Positions 14,352 through 15,553 of a stretch of 15,553 nucleotides of DNA are shown piece by piece. Positions within the stretch are counted from its first letter, which is position 1. Each line of letters starts with the position of its first letter. The DNA is taken from contig BQJV01000024.1 of assembly GCA_021604885.1 (NCBI GenBank), positions 1 to 15,553 of the forward strand. The letters run 5' to 3'. The notes below the pieces were generated by a model. That model saw only the letters and a list, made by a program, of their open reading frames with translations. It ran no database searches and had not been told where the DNA came from. The position numbers and the translations under genes were made by a program. Source of the DNA: Acidimicrobiales bacterium. Its GTDB lineage: Bacteria; Actinomycetota; Acidimicrobiia; Acidimicrobiales; Aldehydirespiratoraceae.

Positions 14352-15553
14352 ACGTCATTGCTCCGACGGAACCCCCGGTCGTGCGTGAGGGCCTCACGGT
14401 GCCCGCGGTCCACCCGCACCGGCGCCATGTTCGCTCGCCGGTCGATGTGCTCAGGCTCGTCATCGCCTTCGGCCTGGTGGGCATCGGCCTCCTCATCGCG
14501 AACCTCTTCGACACGGCGTTCCTCGGGTTGCGTGACGACGGCCAGGCGTTGATGGACGATCTCCCGAGCTGGGCCCGTGACGTGCCGCCCGTGACGCTGG
14601 CGGTCGTCGTCGCCGGCTCTGTGGCCCTGGCGCTCGGCTGGATGCTCCTCACCACCCGGTACCGGCGCTTTCTTCTCCTGAGCGCAGGCTTCGGCATCGC
14701 CGCCGGGCTGAGCATCGTCGCGGGAGAGCTGGTCACTGCGGTGATCGACGAACCGGTGGCTGCCGCCTTCGACATCGAGGGGGTCTTTCTCCGCTATTAC
14801 GACGCTGCGGGTCGCGTGCACCCGGGCGATCCGCTCCTCGCTGGGTCCGTCGCGATGCTGGGGCTGGCATCGTCGTACCTCCCCCGTGGACTCAATCGCC
14901 GACTCGGCGTGCTGGTCGGGTCCTACGCGATCGTGTCGACGTTCACGGCCGGGGTTCCGGCCCTGGGGTTGATCACCGATGTCGGTGTCGGCCTGATCAC
15001 CGCGTCGCTCCTGTTGTTGATCTTCGGCCGTCACGATCTGGCGCCCGACGAGCTGGACATTCTCCGAGGGCTTCACGCCGTCGGTCTCCAACTCGACCGC
15101 GTGGAGCCGATGTCGGTGGACGCGCGTGGGTCGGCGCCGTGGGAGGCCGTCTCCTCGGACGGTCAACGGGTCTTCATCAAGGCGCTCGGCCGGGATCAGC
15201 GCAGCGCCGATCTGCTCTTCCGCCTCTATCGCTGGCTGCGTTTCCGACTCAGCGGGGATCGTCTCCCGTTCGCTTCCGTCCGCCGCTCCGTCGAGCACGA
15301 GGCGTTGGTGTCACTCCAGGCGGCGGCGCTCGGTGTGGCGACGCCGCGGATCATCGGTGTCGCGGAGGCCGGCGTGGACGGGATGGTGCTGGCGTACGAA
15401 CGTCTCGACGGCCGTTCCGCGGACCATGTTGCCGACATCGATGACCAGACGCTGGACGCGACCTGGCGGATGGTGAGCCAACTCCACTCGAAACGCATCG
15501 CCCATCGGGATCTGCGGCTCGCGAACATCTTCATCGACCGGCTCGGGAAGCCG
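14348..15553 (+). CDS. Membrane protein with C-terminal kinase-like domain, cut by the right edge
   Basis: Reading from GTG at 14348 gives 402 open residues to the window edge. The N-terminal half has about five to six hydrophobic segments, the clearest near residues 34-54, 83-101, 107-126, 185-206 and 210-227. A soluble kinase-like domain follows: VFIKALG with Lys278, a helix with Glu316/Glu318, and the catalytic loop HRDLRLANI (386-394) with Asp388 and Asn393. The metal-binding DFG-like motif would lie past the edge. Large actinobacterial proteins of this type often continue into a lysylphosphatidylglycerol-synthase-like flippase region; whether this one does cannot be seen. Overlap with the PAP2 gene by the bases GTGA suggests a joint role at membrane lipids, which is inference. 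Confidence 0.8.
   Translation, partial: MNVIAPTEPPVVREGLTVPAVHPHRRHVRSPVDVLRLVIAFGLVGIGLLIANLFDTAFLGLRDDGQALMDDLPSWARDVPPVTLAVVVAGSVALALGWMLLTTRYRRFLLLSAGFGIAAGLSIVAGELVTAVIDEPVAAAFDIEGVFLRYYDAAGRVHPGDPLLAGSVAMLGLASSYLPRGLNRRLGVLVGSYAIVSTFTAGVPALGLITDVGVGLITASLLLLIFGRHDLAPDELDILRGLHAVGLQLDRVEPMSVDARGSAPWEAVSSDGQRVFIKALGRDQRSADLLFRLYRWLRFRLSGDRLPFASVRRSVEHEALVSLQAAALGVATPRIIGVAEAGVDGMVLAYERLDGRSADHVADIDDQTLDATWRMVSQLHSKRIAHRDLRLANIFIDRLGKP

Overview
The window comes from a high-GC chromosome, and the gene content points to an actinobacterium. The evidence is a CysO-type sulfur carrier, a GroEL ending in an acidic Met/Gly tail, an acyl-CoA dehydrogenase pair of the mycobacterial heteromeric type, and mycofactocin-associated genes. 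An Acidimicrobiia-like (Ilumatobacter-type) lineage is my best guess, but it is inference. No tRNA, rRNA, CRISPR array, insertion sequence or phage gene was seen. Coding density is very high and no gap exceeds about 150 bases.

Left part (1-2271): a GT20 trehalose-6-phosphate-synthase-like gene leaves the left edge on the minus strand. It diverges from a glycerate kinase gene, and the space between them holds a tandem 23-bp repeat with a palindromic core. Two small minus-strand genes follow: a 67-aa acidic protein and a two-segment membrane protein that overlaps the kinase tail to tail.

Middle-left (2272-5439): cysO (sulfur carrier for cysteine synthesis) has a strong ribosome binding site and a palindrome in its promoter region. 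It is followed by a hairpin, then a CIRCE heat-shock operator, then groEL without groES, then a strong terminator. An NTF2-like protein and a nitrobindin-like haem barrel are divergently arranged.

Middle (5443-7743): two acyl-CoA dehydrogenase subunits form a minus-strand operon. Each carries only part of the usual active-site motifs, which suggests one heteromeric enzyme.

Middle-right (7811-10916): a complete zinc (or manganese) uptake system is split over two divergent arms. The binding lipoprotein and permease are on minus; the ATPase and a Zur/Fur repressor are on plus. The shared intergenic space holds two Zur-box-like palindromes.

Right part (10919-13590): an MftE-like creatininase-family protein starts 2 nt after zur. 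It is followed by a mycofactocin-type short-chain dehydrogenase and an NDMA-type zinc alcohol dehydrogenase. Together they look like a mycofactocin-dependent redox module whose biosynthesis core (mftA-D, mftF) is not in the window.

Right edge (13668-15553): a PAP2 lipid phosphatase overlaps the start of a membrane protein with a C-terminal kinase-like domain that runs off the window. They are probably translationally coupled and may act on envelope lipids.
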